The position numbers and the translations under genes were made by a program. DNA of 64,000 bases, from NCBI RefSeq assembly GCF_041320705.1, contig NZ_JBGGTQ010000001.1, positions 248,001 to 312,000 on the forward strand. The letters are read 5' to 3'. The DNA comes from Kineococcus mangrovi. GTDB taxonomy: Bacteria; Actinomycetota; Actinomycetes; Actinomycetales; Kineococcaceae. Below, one piece after another: positions 1-10,502 of the stretch (position 1 is the stretch's first letter; every line of letters begins with the position of its first letter). Under the pieces are notes generated by a model. The model saw only the letters and a list, made by a program, of their open reading frames with translations. It did not search any database and had not been told where the DNA came from.

Positions 1-488
1 CGCTCGGGGGCGGCCAGGGTGCCGACGCGCCCGATGCCGAGGTCGGGGTGCCCGGGCAGCGGGTCCAGCGGGACGAGGTCGTCGAGGTCCAGCACCCGGG
101 CCAGGGCGTCGGACACGCCCGGGGCACCCGCGTCGGCGTTGGTGTGGGCGACGTAGAGCGCCAACCCCGCCGTGATCGCCCGGTGCACGACACCACCCTT
201 GAACGTCGTCGCCGCGACCGAGTGCACCGGCCGCAGCAGCAGCGGGTGGTGGGTCACGAGCAGGTCGGCCCCGGCGGCGATCGCCTCCTCGACGACCGCG
301 GCGACGGGGTCGACGGCGAAGTGGACGCGCCGCACCGGTGCGGCCGGGTCCCCGCAGACCAGCCCGACGGCGTCCCAGGACTGCGCCCGGTCGAGGGGGT
401 GCATGACCTCCAGCGCGTCGGTCACCTGCTGGAGGGTGGGCGCGTCCGCGCCGGGCGAGGGGGCCGCAGGGATCACGGACGCGAACAC
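1..488 (-). CDS. Nif3-like dinuclear metal centre protein (5'-complete, C-terminus outside window)
   Basis: Translating the reverse strand gives a clear Nif3/YbgI-family N-terminus. It has a LQQVTDALE helix, WDAVGLVCGD, and the metal-binding VTHHPLLL segment, followed by a conserved TFKGG and AHTNADA. The family forms toroidal hexamers with a two-metal site and is often annotated as a GTP cyclohydrolase 1 type 2 homologue; its substrate is not settled. The gene runs off the left edge, so only about 160 residues are visible. I chose GTG at 488 because a GAGG lies 5 bases upstream; GTG at 476 is an alternative. It points away from the downstream tRNA. Confidence 0.85.
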   Translation of the reverse strand, partial: MFASVIPAAPSPGADAPTLQQVTDALEVMHPLDRAQSWDAVGLVCGDPAAPVRRVHFAVDPVAAVVEEAIAAGADLLVTHHPLLLRPVHSVAATTFKGGVVHRAITAGLALYVAHTNADAGAPGVSDALARVLDLDDLVPLDPLPGHPDLGIGRVGTLAAPE

Positions 489-543
489 TAACGCCTCACG
501 GGCGGCTACCGTGGTGCCGCCGGACCCCGCGGGGGACGGCGTG

Positions 544-616
544 GGGCCCGTAGCTCAGTTGGTAGAGCACCGCGTTTACACCGCGGCTGTCGTCGGTTCG
601 AGCCCGGCCGGGCCCA
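544..616 (+). tRNA. tRNA-Val (anticodon TAC)
   Basis: A complete cloverleaf of 73 nt. The acceptor stem GGGCCCG pairs with CGGGCCC and is followed by discriminator A. The D-arm is TAGCTCAGTTGGTAGAGC. The CCGCG/CGCGG anticodon stem carries a TTTACAC loop, so the anticodon is TAC. The T-arm contains GGTTCGAGCC. The CCA end is not encoded. It sits alone between the divergent nif3-like gene and the 3' end of the peroxiredoxin gene. Confidence 0.96.
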
Positions 617-621
617 CCCCC

Positions 622-1131
622 TCACCCCTCGATCGCCGCCAGGTGCTCGCGCAGCGGCCGCGGCGCGCCGTGCTCCCCGCGCAGCAGCCACCGCACCCGG
701 CCGTCCTCGACGAGCAGGGACGAGCGCCGGGCCACCCCGAGGTCCTCGTCGAAGGCCCCCAGGGCCCGGGCGACCTCCCCGTGCGGCCAGAAGTCGCTCA
801 GCAGCGGGAAGGGGAGGACGCGGTCGTCCGCCCACGCCCGCAGCGCCGGCACGGGGTCGCACGACAAGGCGCACAGCTGCACCCCCGCCGCGTCGAAGCG
901 CTCGACCTCGAAGGCCAGCGCCCCGAGCTCGGCGGTGCAGTGCGTGGAGAAGGCCGCGGGGACGCACACCAGCAGCGCGGGCCCGTTCTCCCACAGCTCG
1001 CGCAGTGCGAGCCGCTCGCCGTGCTGGTCGGGCAGGACCGCGTCGGGCACCGGGAAGGCGTCCCCGACCCGCAGGTTCAGCGGCGCCCGCTCTTCGGCGT
1101 CGTCATCCGCGTCCCCGCCCAGTTCGCGCAC
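622..1131 (-). CDS. ahpE: Peroxiredoxin, AhpE/Bcp-like
   Basis: 169 residues with a thioredoxin-fold peroxiredoxin core. The active-site motif PAAFSTHC fits the PxxxSxxC signature and places the peroxidatic cysteine at about residue 65. Such enzymes reduce H2O2 or organic peroxides in the cytoplasm using thioredoxin or mycoredoxin-like donors. I see no second resolving cysteine in the usual C-terminal place, which suits a 1-Cys AhpE type. The GTG start lies inside the 3' end of the upstream DUF3052 gene (55 nt overlap in another frame), which suggests translational coupling. The DUF3052-ahpE pair beside aceE is also seen in Mycobacterium (Rv2239c-Rv2238c). Confidence 0.88.
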   Translation of the reverse strand: MRELGGDADDDAEERAPLNLRVGDAFPVPDAVLPDQHGERLALRELWENGPALLVCVPAAFSTHCTAELGALAFEVERFDAAGVQLCALSCDPVPALRAWADDRVLPFPLLSDFWPHGEVARALGAFDEDLGVARRSSLLVEDGRVRWLLRGEHGAPRPLREHLAAIEG

Positions 1132-1505
1132 GCGCTCACGCTGGAGGTCGCGTGCAGACCGGCGGTGGGGGCCGCTTCGTCGATCTCGGCGGCGGGCACG
1201 TGCCCGGTCCGCCCGTTCTTCGGCGTCAGGAGCCAGACGATCCCGCCGTCGGCGAGGTTGGTGATGGCGTCCACCAAGGCGTCGACGAGGTCGCCGTCCC
1301 CCTCGCGGTACCAGCAGATCACCACGTCCGCGACGTCGTCGGCGTCCTCGTCGAGGAGCTCGGAGCCGACGATCTCCTCGACGGCCCCCCGGAAGTCCTC
1401 GTCGACCTGCTCGTCCCAGCCGAACTCCTGGACCAGTTGCCCGGACTTGAAGCCCAGCTTGGCCGCTGCAGCCACATCCGCCGCAGGGTCCGCGGTCGCA
1501 CCCAC
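1077..1505 (-). CDS. DUF3052 family protein
   Basis: 142 residues matching the actinobacterial DUF3052 family. Recognisable features are KLGFKSGQLVQEFGWDEQVDEDF, an acidic middle (ELLDEDADDVAD), VVICWYREGDGDLVDAL and the closing TAGLHATSSVSACANWAG. Function is unknown. The GTG start at 1505 has GGAAGG/GGTAGG upstream; the frame stays open further 5' but does not resemble the family there. It is followed by the overlapping ahpE gene and faces fdhD/aceE divergently, the arrangement conserved across actinobacteria. Confidence 0.85.
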   Translation of the reverse strand: MGATADPAADVAAAAKLGFKSGQLVQEFGWDEQVDEDFRGAVEEIVGSELLDEDADDVADVVICWYREGDGDLVDALVDAITNLADGGIVWLLTPKNGRTGHVPAAEIDEAAPTAGLHATSSVSACANWAGTRMTTPKSGRR

Positions 1506-1677
1506 TGATGACCTACCTTCCTCGAGGCCCCTGGAGGTGGGGCTCTTCGACAGTCCTGACCTCCTAGTGGAGCGGAGGAACGGTGTCCTGCGCAAGACGA
1601 ACCGCGCCACGGTCCGGTCACGACCTCTCCACGGGGCGGCGCCGGACGTCCGCGGAGCCCTCACCGGTGAAGGGTGA

Positions 1678-1683
1678 GACGCT
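1678..1683 (+). promoter_or_regulatory. Candidate -10 for leaderless fdhD
   Basis: GACGCT ends exactly 6 bases before the GTG start of fdhD, fitting the leaderless layout seen at many starts here. No convincing -35 is visible, and an AAGGGTGAG stretch could instead serve as a ribosome site. Confidence 0.35.
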
Positions 1684-1689
1684 GGTGCC

Positions 1690-2589
1690 GTGGCCACCGC
1701 GTCGACCAGAACGCGCACGACCCGGCTCCACCTGGACGCCGGGACGGCGACGGAGCGCGCCGACACCCTGGCCGTCGAGGAACCCCTCCAGCTGGAGGTG
1801 GACGGCGAGCAGCTGACGGTCACCATGCGGACCCCCGGTCACGACGTGGAGCTCGCGCTGGGCTTCCTGCACGCCGAGGGCCTGCTGCGCGGGGCCGACG
1901 ACGTCGTGGCGATGCGGCACTGCACCGACGTGGGGCCGGACGGGCAGCCCACCCACAACCTCCTGCAGATCGGTGCCCGCCCGGGCAGCCGCCTCGCCGG
2001 CGACCGCGTCGCACGCCCCTTCACGACGACGTCGGCCTGCGGCGTCTGCGGGTCGGTCAGCGTCGAGGAGGTCGTGGCGCGGGTGCCGGACCCGGTGCAC
2101 GGGGACGACGTGCGGGTGCGGGCCGAGGTCCTCGCGGGCCTGCCCGACGCCCTGCGGGCCGCCCAGCCGACGTTCGACCGCACGGGGGGCCTGCACGCGG
2201 CGGGCCTCTTCTCCGCCGACGGCGAGCTGCTGTGCGTGCGCGAGGACGTCGGGCGGCACAACGCCGTGGACAAGGTGGTCGGCTGGGGCCTGCGGGAGGG
2301 GCGGCTGCCGCTGCGCGGCACCGTGCTCGTCGTCTCCGGCCGCGCCTCCTTCGAGCTCGTGCAGAAGGCGGCGGTGGCGGGGGTGCCGGTGCTCGTCGCC
2401 GTCTCCGCGCCGTCCTCCCTCGCGGTCTCCCTGGCCCGCGAGGCGGGCATGACGCTGCTCGGCTTCGTCCGGCCGCCGCGGGCGAACGTCTACGCGGGCG
2501 GGCACCGCGTCGACCTCGCGGCCGCGACGGGTCGCACCGGGACGGCGGGGACCGGGGTGGGTCCGTGTCCGACGTCCGTCCTAACCTGA
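1690..2589 (+). CDS. fdhD: Formate dehydrogenase accessory sulfurtransferase FdhD
   Basis: 299 residues. FdhD carries sulfur from a cysteine desulfurase to the molybdenum cofactor of formate dehydrogenases. Family features are visible in order: EEPLQLEVDG near residue 30, TPGHDVELALGFL, the catalytic-loop motif TTSACGVCG with Cys117 and Cys120, FDRTGGLHAAGLF, REDVGRHNAVDK and the C-terminal VSGRASFELVQKAA. The start at 1690 gives normal family length. No formate dehydrogenase gene is in the window. It reads towards aceE but is separated from it by 87 bases. Confidence 0.95.
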   Translation: MATASTRTRTTRLHLDAGTATERADTLAVEEPLQLEVDGEQLTVTMRTPGHDVELALGFLHAEGLLRGADDVVAMRHCTDVGPDGQPTHNLLQIGARPGSRLAGDRVARPFTTTSACGVCGSVSVEEVVARVPDPVHGDDVRVRAEVLAGLPDALRAAQPTFDRTGGLHAAGLFSADGELLCVREDVGRHNAVDKVVGWGLREGRLPLRGTVLVVSGRASFELVQKAAVAGVPVLVAVSAPSSLAVSLAREAGMTLLGFVRPPRANVYAGGHRVDLAAATGRTGTAGTGVGPCPTSVLT

Positions 2590-2676
2590 TCCCACCAGCT
2601 GGGTCCCCGCAGCCCACCGGTCCGACACCACGGACCGGGCGAGGGGACCCTCGACGAATGCGGGAGGACCACCACC

Positions 2677-5430
<2,754 letters not shown>

Positions 5431-5431
5431 C

Positions 5432-5869
5432 GTGAGCTCGCGGCAGCTGCTGCCCGAGGAGGTCGGGGTCACCGTCCTCGGGCGGCTGCTGCTCGTGGGT
5501 CTGGGCGCCGGCGGCCTCGTCGGCGGCACCACCGGGGCGGTCCTGGGCTCGGGCGGCACGCTCGGGTCGTGGGACGCCGTGTTCGTCTACCTCGGGGTGC
5601 TCACCGGCTTCCTGGCGGGACTGCTGACGCAGGCCGTCACGGCGCTGGTGGTGCACGTCGTCCACCGCCGGGTGCCGTGGGACTCCGTCCTGCGCACGGC
5701 CCTGCTCCCCCCGGTCCTGGGTTCGGGGGCGGTGGCCCTGGCGGTCAGCGACCCCCTGCCGCCCGACCTCGCCTTCGCGGGTGCCGTGGCGGCGGTGTCG
5801 CTCGCCGCCGCGGCCGCCCGCGCGACGGTACGCTGGTGCCTCGCGCCGTACCTGCTGCCCCTCTGGTGA
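5432..5869 (+). CDS. Small hydrophobic membrane protein, unknown
   Basis: 145 residues, dominated by about four hydrophobic segments: VLGRLLLVGLGAGGLVGGTTGAVLG, AVFVYLGVLTGFLAGLLTQAVTALVV, a segment around LLPPVLGSGAVALAV, and AGAVAAVSLAAAAA. No catalytic motif is seen and I do not recognise the family. GTG at 5432 starts one base after the aceE stop, with a purine-rich GGCGAGAG before it, so it is probably co-transcribed with aceE. It is convergent with the next gene, with 9 bases between stops. Confidence 0.7.
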   Translation: MSSRQLLPEEVGVTVLGRLLLVGLGAGGLVGGTTGAVLGSGGTLGSWDAVFVYLGVLTGFLAGLLTQAVTALVVHVVHRRVPWDSVLRTALLPPVLGSGAVALAVSDPLPPDLAFAGAVAAVSLAAAAARATVRWCLAPYLLPLW

Positions 5870-5878
5870 GGACGGGGG

Positions 5879-6556
5879 TCACCGCGAGGCGCGGGCGATC
5901 CGGTGCTCCAGCTCGGCGCGCAGCCGGTCGGCCCCCGCGGAGTCGGGGTGCATCCCCAGCGCCTTGAGGTGCCGGCGCGCCTCGGACAACCGGCCCGCGT
6001 CGATCGCGGCGGCGACCAGGTGGCGCCCGGCCTCCAGGTCGTGCTCGCGCGGACGCCAGTGCCCCACGCCCAGCGAGAGCGCCTCGTCGTTCATGCCCGC
6101 GTCGCGCAGGATCCCCAGCGCCGCGGCCAGGCCCGCGCCGGACCCGTCGCGCTCGGCGGCGATGCCCAGGCGGCGCAGCGCGGCTTCGCGGTCGTCCGCG
6201 AGGGAGAGCCGGCCCAGGACCAGCAGCGGCCGCCAGGCCTGCGGGCTCTGCGCCATCTCCTCGGCCAGGGCCCACTCGGCGTTGTCGGCGGCGCGGCGCA
6301 CCTCGTCGGGTTCGGGCGTCCCGCCGGCGTCCTCCTCGCGGGCCAGGACGGCCCGGGTGCGCACGAGCTCGGCGAGGGCGCCGAAGGCGGTGGCGTCGTT
6401 GGGGTCCTCGCGCAGGGCCTCGCGTAGCTGGGCCTCGTTGACGGCCGGTTCGGCGCGGCGCGCGCGGCGGCGGGACCGACGGCCCGGCGGACGGGTCCCG
6501 GGCCGGGACGCACCACCCCCCGGGGTCGGCTTGCGCCACCGGTCGAGCAGTCCCAT
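5879..6556 (-). CDS. Helical-repeat (TPR-like) protein, unknown
   Basis: 225 residues. A short N-terminal GLLDRWRKP and a very basic Arg/Pro linker (about residues 12-36) precede an all-helical Ala/Leu/Arg-rich domain. TPR-like phrases such as ALREDPNDATAFGALAELV, AQSPQAWRPLLVLGRLSLADDREAALRRLG and AGRLSEARRHLKALG suggest a scaffold or binding protein. No enzyme motif is seen. It lies between aceE's follower and fasR, divergent from fasR, with promoters in the 147-base gap. Confidence 0.7.
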   Translation of the reverse strand: MGLLDRWRKPTPGGGASRPGTRPPGRRSRRRARRAEPAVNEAQLREALREDPNDATAFGALAELVRTRAVLAREEDAGGTPEPDEVRRAADNAEWALAEEMAQSPQAWRPLLVLGRLSLADDREAALRRLGIAAERDGSGAGLAAALGILRDAGMNDEALSLGVGHWRPREHDLEAGRHLVAAAIDAGRLSEARRHLKALGMHPDSAGADRLRAELEHRIARASR

Positions 6557-6691
6557 GCGTCCCCTCCCGTGCGTCCCTCCGAGGCGACTCCTCGGGATCT
6601 TCGGCGGGTCCCTCGTCCGCGACCCTAGTGCAGACGGGCGAGGTCGGCCCTCCCGCGCCCGGTGGCGCCCACCGGGACGGTCACCACCCCC

Positions 6692-6697
6692 TACGCT
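6692..6697 (+). promoter_or_regulatory. -10 element for leaderless fasR
   Basis: TACGCT is followed by 6 bases and then GTG at 6704, a textbook actinobacterial leaderless arrangement. No Shine-Dalgarno precedes the GTG, which supports this start over GTG at 6662. Confidence 0.55.
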
Positions 6698-6703
6698 TCC
6701 GGG

Positions 6704-7918
6704 GTGCCGAAGGACCCGACGGAGCTCTCACCCGCGACGGTCCACCGGCTGGAGCAGGCGCAGGGCTCCTTCGCCTCGGCGATCGCGGCCCGGATGGACT
6801 CGGCGCACCCCTGGTACGCGCAGCTGCCGGCCGACGAGCGGTCCTGGGTGGGCCTGGTCGCGCAGGCCGGGTTCGGCGACTTCCTGCGCTGGCTGTCCGA
6901 ACCGGACCCCGACGTCCTCGCCGGGACGGCGGTCTTCGGGACGGCCCCGCGCGAGCTCATGCGCTCGGTGACCCTGCAGCAGACGGTCGAACTGGTGCGC
7001 ACCGCGATCACGGTCGTCGAGGAGGGGCTGGACGCCGTCGTCGGCGACGGCGAACCGGGTGAGCAGGTCGCCGCCCGCGAGGCGCTGCTGCGGTACTCCC
7101 GGGAGGTCGCGTTCGCCGCGGCCGCCGTCTACGCCCGGGCGGCGGAGTCGCGCGGCGCGTGGGACGCCCGGCTGGAGGCCCTCGTCGTGGACGCCGTGCT
7201 GCGCGGGGACGGGGAGGACACCGTCGCCTCGCGCGCCGCGGCCCTGGGGTGGGCGCTCGACACGCCCACGACCGTCGTCATCGGCCCCTCGGGGGAGCAG
7301 GCCTCGGCGGGGGCGGTCTCCCGCGTCCGCTCCCTGGCCCGCCAGGCCGGTGGCGAGGCGCTCGTCGGGGTGCAGGGCGACCGCCTGGTGGTCGTGCTGA
7401 CCGGCGCCCTCGACGTGGGGGCGACGGCGGACCGGCTCGCGCGCACCGAGTTCGGCCCGGGCCCGGTCGTGGTGGGGCCGACCGTCACCAGCCTGCCCGT
7501 GGCCGCCCGTTCGGCGCGGGCGGCTCAGGCCGGGGTCGTGGCCGCCCGCGCGTGGCCGGAGGCGCCGCGACCGGTGCTGGCCGACGACCTGCTGCCCGAG
7601 CGGGCCCTGTCGGGGGACGCGACGGCCCGTCGGGCCCTGGTCGACCGCGCCTACTCCCCCCTCGTCGACGCCGGTGGGGCGCTCCTGGAGACGCTCACGG
7701 CCTACCTGGCGCACGGGGGGTCCCTGGAGGCGTGCGCCCGGTCGCTGTTCGTCCACGCCAACACCGTCCGGTACCGGTTGCGGCGGGTGGCGGAGGTGTC
7801 GGGGTGGACCCCGTCGGCCCCCCGGGAGCGGTTCGTGCTCCAGACGGCCCTCGCGCTGGGCCGGTTGTCGCAGGTGGGGCCGGGGTCGCGTCCCGACCCG
7901 CCGGCAGGGGCGCGCTGA
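6704..7918 (+). CDS. fasR: PucR/CdaR-family regulator of fatty-acid synthase II (FasR/MabR type)
   Basis: 404 residues from GTG 6704. The C-terminal PucR helix-turn-helix is clear: LAHGGSLEACARSLFVHANTVRYRLRRV followed by the SGW turn. The middle is a GGDEF-like CdaR domain with weak similarity. Its position directly upstream of fabD-fabH-acpP-fabF matches FasR of Streptomyces and MabR (Rv2242) of M. tuberculosis, which activate that operon in response to acyl-CoA. Family role and position are established; its action here is inferred. A longer start at GTG 6662 is possible, but the leaderless promoter favours 6704. Confidence 0.88.
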   Translation: MPKDPTELSPATVHRLEQAQGSFASAIAARMDSAHPWYAQLPADERSWVGLVAQAGFGDFLRWLSEPDPDVLAGTAVFGTAPRELMRSVTLQQTVELVRTAITVVEEGLDAVVGDGEPGEQVAAREALLRYSREVAFAAAAVYARAAESRGAWDARLEALVVDAVLRGDGEDTVASRAAALGWALDTPTTVVIGPSGEQASAGAVSRVRSLARQAGGEALVGVQGDRLVVVLTGALDVGATADRLARTEFGPGPVVVGPTVTSLPVAARSARAAQAGVVAARAWPEAPRPVLADDLLPERALSGDATARRALVDRAYSPLVDAGGALLETLTAYLAHGGSLEACARSLFVHANTVRYRLRRVAEVSGWTPSAPRERFVLQTALALGRLSQVGPGSRPDPPAGAR

Positions 7919-7950
7919 CCGAGATCTACTCGGCGTGCTCAGATCGTCAC

Positions 7951-7964
7951 CCGACGTATATCGG
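7951..7964. promoter_or_regulatory. Inverted repeat upstream of fabD, candidate FasR operator
   Basis: CCGACGTATATCGG is an imperfect palindrome (CCGA/TCGG arms around an AT-rich core) about 100 bases before fabD and 33 bases after fasR. AT-rich bases are rare in this genome, so the site stands out. Assigning it to FasR is a guess from position. Confidence 0.3.
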
Positions 7965-8063
7965 CCGCCGGGGCGCCGGTTGGAGGATCCCTACAAGACA
8001 CGGGCGTGAAGTCGGTGAGCGTCGTGACCGTGATCCGCCGGTCCCGACCGGCAGGCTGACCCG

Positions 8064-9029
8064 GTGCTCGTCTTCGTCTTCCCCGGTCAGGGCTCACAGT
8101 CGCCCGGCTTCCTCGCCCCGTGGCTCGAACTGCCCGGCGTCGAGGACCGCCTGCGCTGGGCCTCGGCCGTCGTCGGGGACGACCTCGTCGCGCACGGCAC
8201 CGTCTCCGACGCCAACACCCTGCGCGACACCGCCGTCGCCCAGCCGCTCATCGTCGCGGCCGGGCTGCTGGGTCTGCGCGAGCTGCTCACCTCCCCCGCC
8301 GAGCTCGCCGCCGCGGCCGGAGCGGTCGCCGGGCACTCCGTCGGCGAGCTGACCGCCGCCGCCGCCACCGGGGCCCTCACCCCCGAGCAGGCGCTCGTCC
8401 TGGTCCGCGAGCGCGGCCGGGGCATGGCCGCGGCCGCCGCGGCCCGGCCCACCGGCATGAGCGCCGTCCTCGGCGGGGACCCCGACGACGTCGCCGCCAG
8501 GCTCGCCGCGCTCGAGCTGACCCCGGCCAACGCCAACGGCGGCGGGCAGACCGTCGCGGCCGGCACGACCGAGGCGCTCGCCGCCCTGGCCGCCGACCCG
8601 CCCGCCAGGGCGCGCGTCGTCCCCCTGCAGGTCGCCGGCGCCTTCCACACCGAGCACATGACCCCCGCGGTCGGCGCCCTGCAGCGGCTGGCCGCCGGGA
8701 TCGACCCCGGCACCGCGAGCGTGCCGATCGCGGCGAACGCCGACGGCGAGCTGGTCACCGACGGCGCGCGCTTCCTGCAGCGCCTGGTCGCCCAGGTCAG
8801 CCGTCCGGTGCGCTGGGACCTCGTGACGGAGGCGTTCGCCCGGCTCGGGGTGACCGCTCTGATCGAGGTGCCGCCCGCGGGGACGTTGACCAACCTGGCC
8901 AAGCGCACACTGAAGGGTGTGGACGTCCTGGCCCTGAAGACGCCGGACGACCTCGACAAGGCCCGGGCCGTGATCACCGAGCACGGTGGCGTGGCCGCGA
9001 CGCTGACCACCACGGAGGCCGCCCTGTGA
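8064..9029 (+). CDS. fabD: Malonyl-CoA:ACP transacylase
   Basis: 321 residues. FabD moves malonyl from CoA to acyl carrier protein at the start of type II fatty-acid synthesis. The N-terminal VFPGQGSQ, the nucleophile elbow GHSVGEL (Ser92), and the catalytic His in AGAFHTEHM near residue 197 are all present. The GTG start at 8064 has only a weak GGCAGG upstream. Its stop overlaps the fabH start (GTGA), indicating an operon with fabH, acpP and fabF. Confidence 0.96.
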   Translation: MLVFVFPGQGSQSPGFLAPWLELPGVEDRLRWASAVVGDDLVAHGTVSDANTLRDTAVAQPLIVAAGLLGLRELLTSPAELAAAAGAVAGHSVGELTAAAATGALTPEQALVLVRERGRGMAAAAAARPTGMSAVLGGDPDDVAARLAALELTPANANGGGQTVAAGTTEALAALAADPPARARVVPLQVAGAFHTEHMTPAVGALQRLAAGIDPGTASVPIAANADGELVTDGARFLQRLVAQVSRPVRWDLVTEAFARLGVTALIEVPPAGTLTNLAKRTLKGVDVLALKTPDDLDKARAVITEHGGVAATLTTTEAAL

Positions 9030-10072
9030 CCGCGATCAAGACCGCCCCGACCCGTGCGGCGCGCCTGCTCGGCGTGGGCGCCCACCGCCCGCCGCGCGTC
9101 ATCGACAACGAGGAGGTGTGCACCTGGATCGACTCCTCCGACGAGTGGATCCAGCAGCGCACCGGCATCCGGACCCGCCGCTGGGCGGCCGGTGACGTCT
9201 CGGTCGTGGACATGAGCGAGGACGCCGCCGCCAAGGCGCTCGCGCAGGCCGGGCTCACGGGCTCCGACGTCGACGCCGTGATCCTGGCGACCGTCTCCTA
9301 CCCGTACCAGACCCCGGCCGCCGCCGCGGTGGTCGCGCACCGACTCGGCGCCACCCCCGCCGCCGCGTTCGACGTGTCCGCGGGCTGCGCGGGCTTCTGC
9401 CACGGCATCGCCCTCGCCGCCGACCTCGTGCGCGGCGGGACCGCCCGCAACGTGCTCGTCATCGGCGCCGAGAAGCTGTCGGACTTCACCGACCAGCACG
9501 ACCGCTCCACCGCCTTCCTCTTCGCCGACGGCGCGGGCGCCGCGGTCGTCGGGATCGGCGAGGAGGCCGGCGTCGGCCCCACCGTGTGGGGGTCCGACGG
9601 GGGGCAGGCCGAGCTCATCCGGTCCAAGTTCTCCTGGCTGGAGCTGCGCTCGGCCCAGCAGACCGACGCCGCGCTCGTCGCCGAGGACCCGGCCGAGGTC
9701 GGCGACGTGGAGCGCTGGCCCTACCTGGAGCAGCAGGGCCAGTCGGTGTTCCGCTGGGCCGTCTGGCAGATGGCTCCCGTCGCGCAGGCGGCGCTGGACG
9801 CCGCCGGCGTGCGCGCGCAGGACATCGACGTCTTCGTCCCGCACCAGGCGAACGCGCGGATCATCGACGCGATGGTCAAGCAGCTCAAGCTGCCCGAGAG
9901 CGTGCACGTCGCCCGGGACATCGTCGACATGGGCAACACCTCGGCGGCGTCGATCCCGCTGGCGCTGGAGCGCGCGATGGCCGACGGGGACGCCCCGTCC
10001 GGTGGCCTGGCGCTGCTCATCGGGTACGGCGCGGGTCTGTCCTACGCCGCCCAGGTCGTCCGGCTCCCGTAG
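9026..10072 (+). CDS. fabH: Beta-ketoacyl-ACP synthase III
   Basis: 348 residues. FabH condenses acyl-CoA with malonyl-ACP to begin chain elongation; actinobacterial enzymes often take branched primers. The triad is intact: Cys121 in SAGCAGF, His273 in PHQANARI and Asn304 in MGNTSAAS. The DEWIQQRTGIRTRR entry motif is also present. GTG 9026 overlaps the fabD stop by 4 bases, supporting this start rather than the longer open frame. An 86-base gap with a strong ribosome site then leads to acpP. Confidence 0.96.
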   Translation: MTAIKTAPTRAARLLGVGAHRPPRVIDNEEVCTWIDSSDEWIQQRTGIRTRRWAAGDVSVVDMSEDAAAKALAQAGLTGSDVDAVILATVSYPYQTPAAAAVVAHRLGATPAAAFDVSAGCAGFCHGIALAADLVRGGTARNVLVIGAEKLSDFTDQHDRSTAFLFADGAGAAVVGIGEEAGVGPTVWGSDGGQAELIRSKFSWLELRSAQQTDAALVAEDPAEVGDVERWPYLEQQGQSVFRWAVWQMAPVAQAALDAAGVRAQDIDVFVPHQANARIIDAMVKQLKLPESVHVARDIVDMGNTSAASIPLALERAMADGDAPSGGLALLIGYGAGLSYAAQVVRLP

Positions 10073-10158
10073 CCGGTCGCGTTCTCCTGGCCGCGGAACC
10101 CCGCGGTCAGGCCGTTCCGGTGGTCCAGGGGGCCACCGTCCACATGGAGGAGCCACGC

Positions 10159-10404
10159 ATGGCCAGTGAGCAGGAGATCCTCAGCGGTCTCGCCGAGATC
10201 GTCAACGAGGAGACGGGCCTGCCCACCGACAGCGTCCTCGCGGACAAGTCGTTCACCGACGACCTCGACATCGACTCGCTGTCGATGATGACGATCGTCG
10301 TCAACGCCGAGGAGAAGTTCGGCGTCCGGATCCCGGACGAGGACGTGAAGAACCTGCGGACCGTGGGCGACGCCGTCGCCTACATCTCGCAGGCCCAGGG
10401 CTGA
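10159..10404 (+). CDS. acpP: Acyl carrier protein
   Basis: 81 residues, acidic and helical. The phosphopantetheine attachment motif is DLDIDSLSM with Ser40. It carries acyl intermediates as thioesters for FabD, FabH and FabF. ATG 10159 is preceded by a strong GGAGGAG ending 6 bases upstream; an in-frame ATG 15 bases earlier lacks this spacing. The strong site fits the high expression expected of ACP. A perfect 12-bp hairpin follows before fabF. Confidence 0.96.
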   Translation: MASEQEILSGLAEIVNEETGLPTDSVLADKSFTDDLDIDSLSMMTIVVNAEEKFGVRIPDEDVKNLRTVGDAVAYISQAQG

Positions 10405-10424
10405 CCGGCCCGACCGGCTGGACC

Positions 10425-10450
10425 GGCCGGCCCGCCTCGGCGGGCCGGCC
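10425..10450 (+). terminator. Perfect 12-bp GC hairpin between acpP and fabF
   Basis: GGCCGGCCCGCC, then TC, then the exact complement, 20 bases after the acpP stop and 52 before fabF. No T tract follows. It could attenuate transcription or protect the acpP 3' end, raising ACP relative to FabF. Confidence 0.55.
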
Positions 10451-10502
10451 ACCCGCAGGACCCTCGCACCGCCGTCTGAGTTCCAGGAGGAGCTGACCGA
10501 CC

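Noticed and set aside
172-1677. A 501-codon plus-strand frame running through tRNA-Val
   Set aside because: It crosses the tRNA and the reverse-strand peroxiredoxin and DUF3052 genes; its translation is compositional noise.
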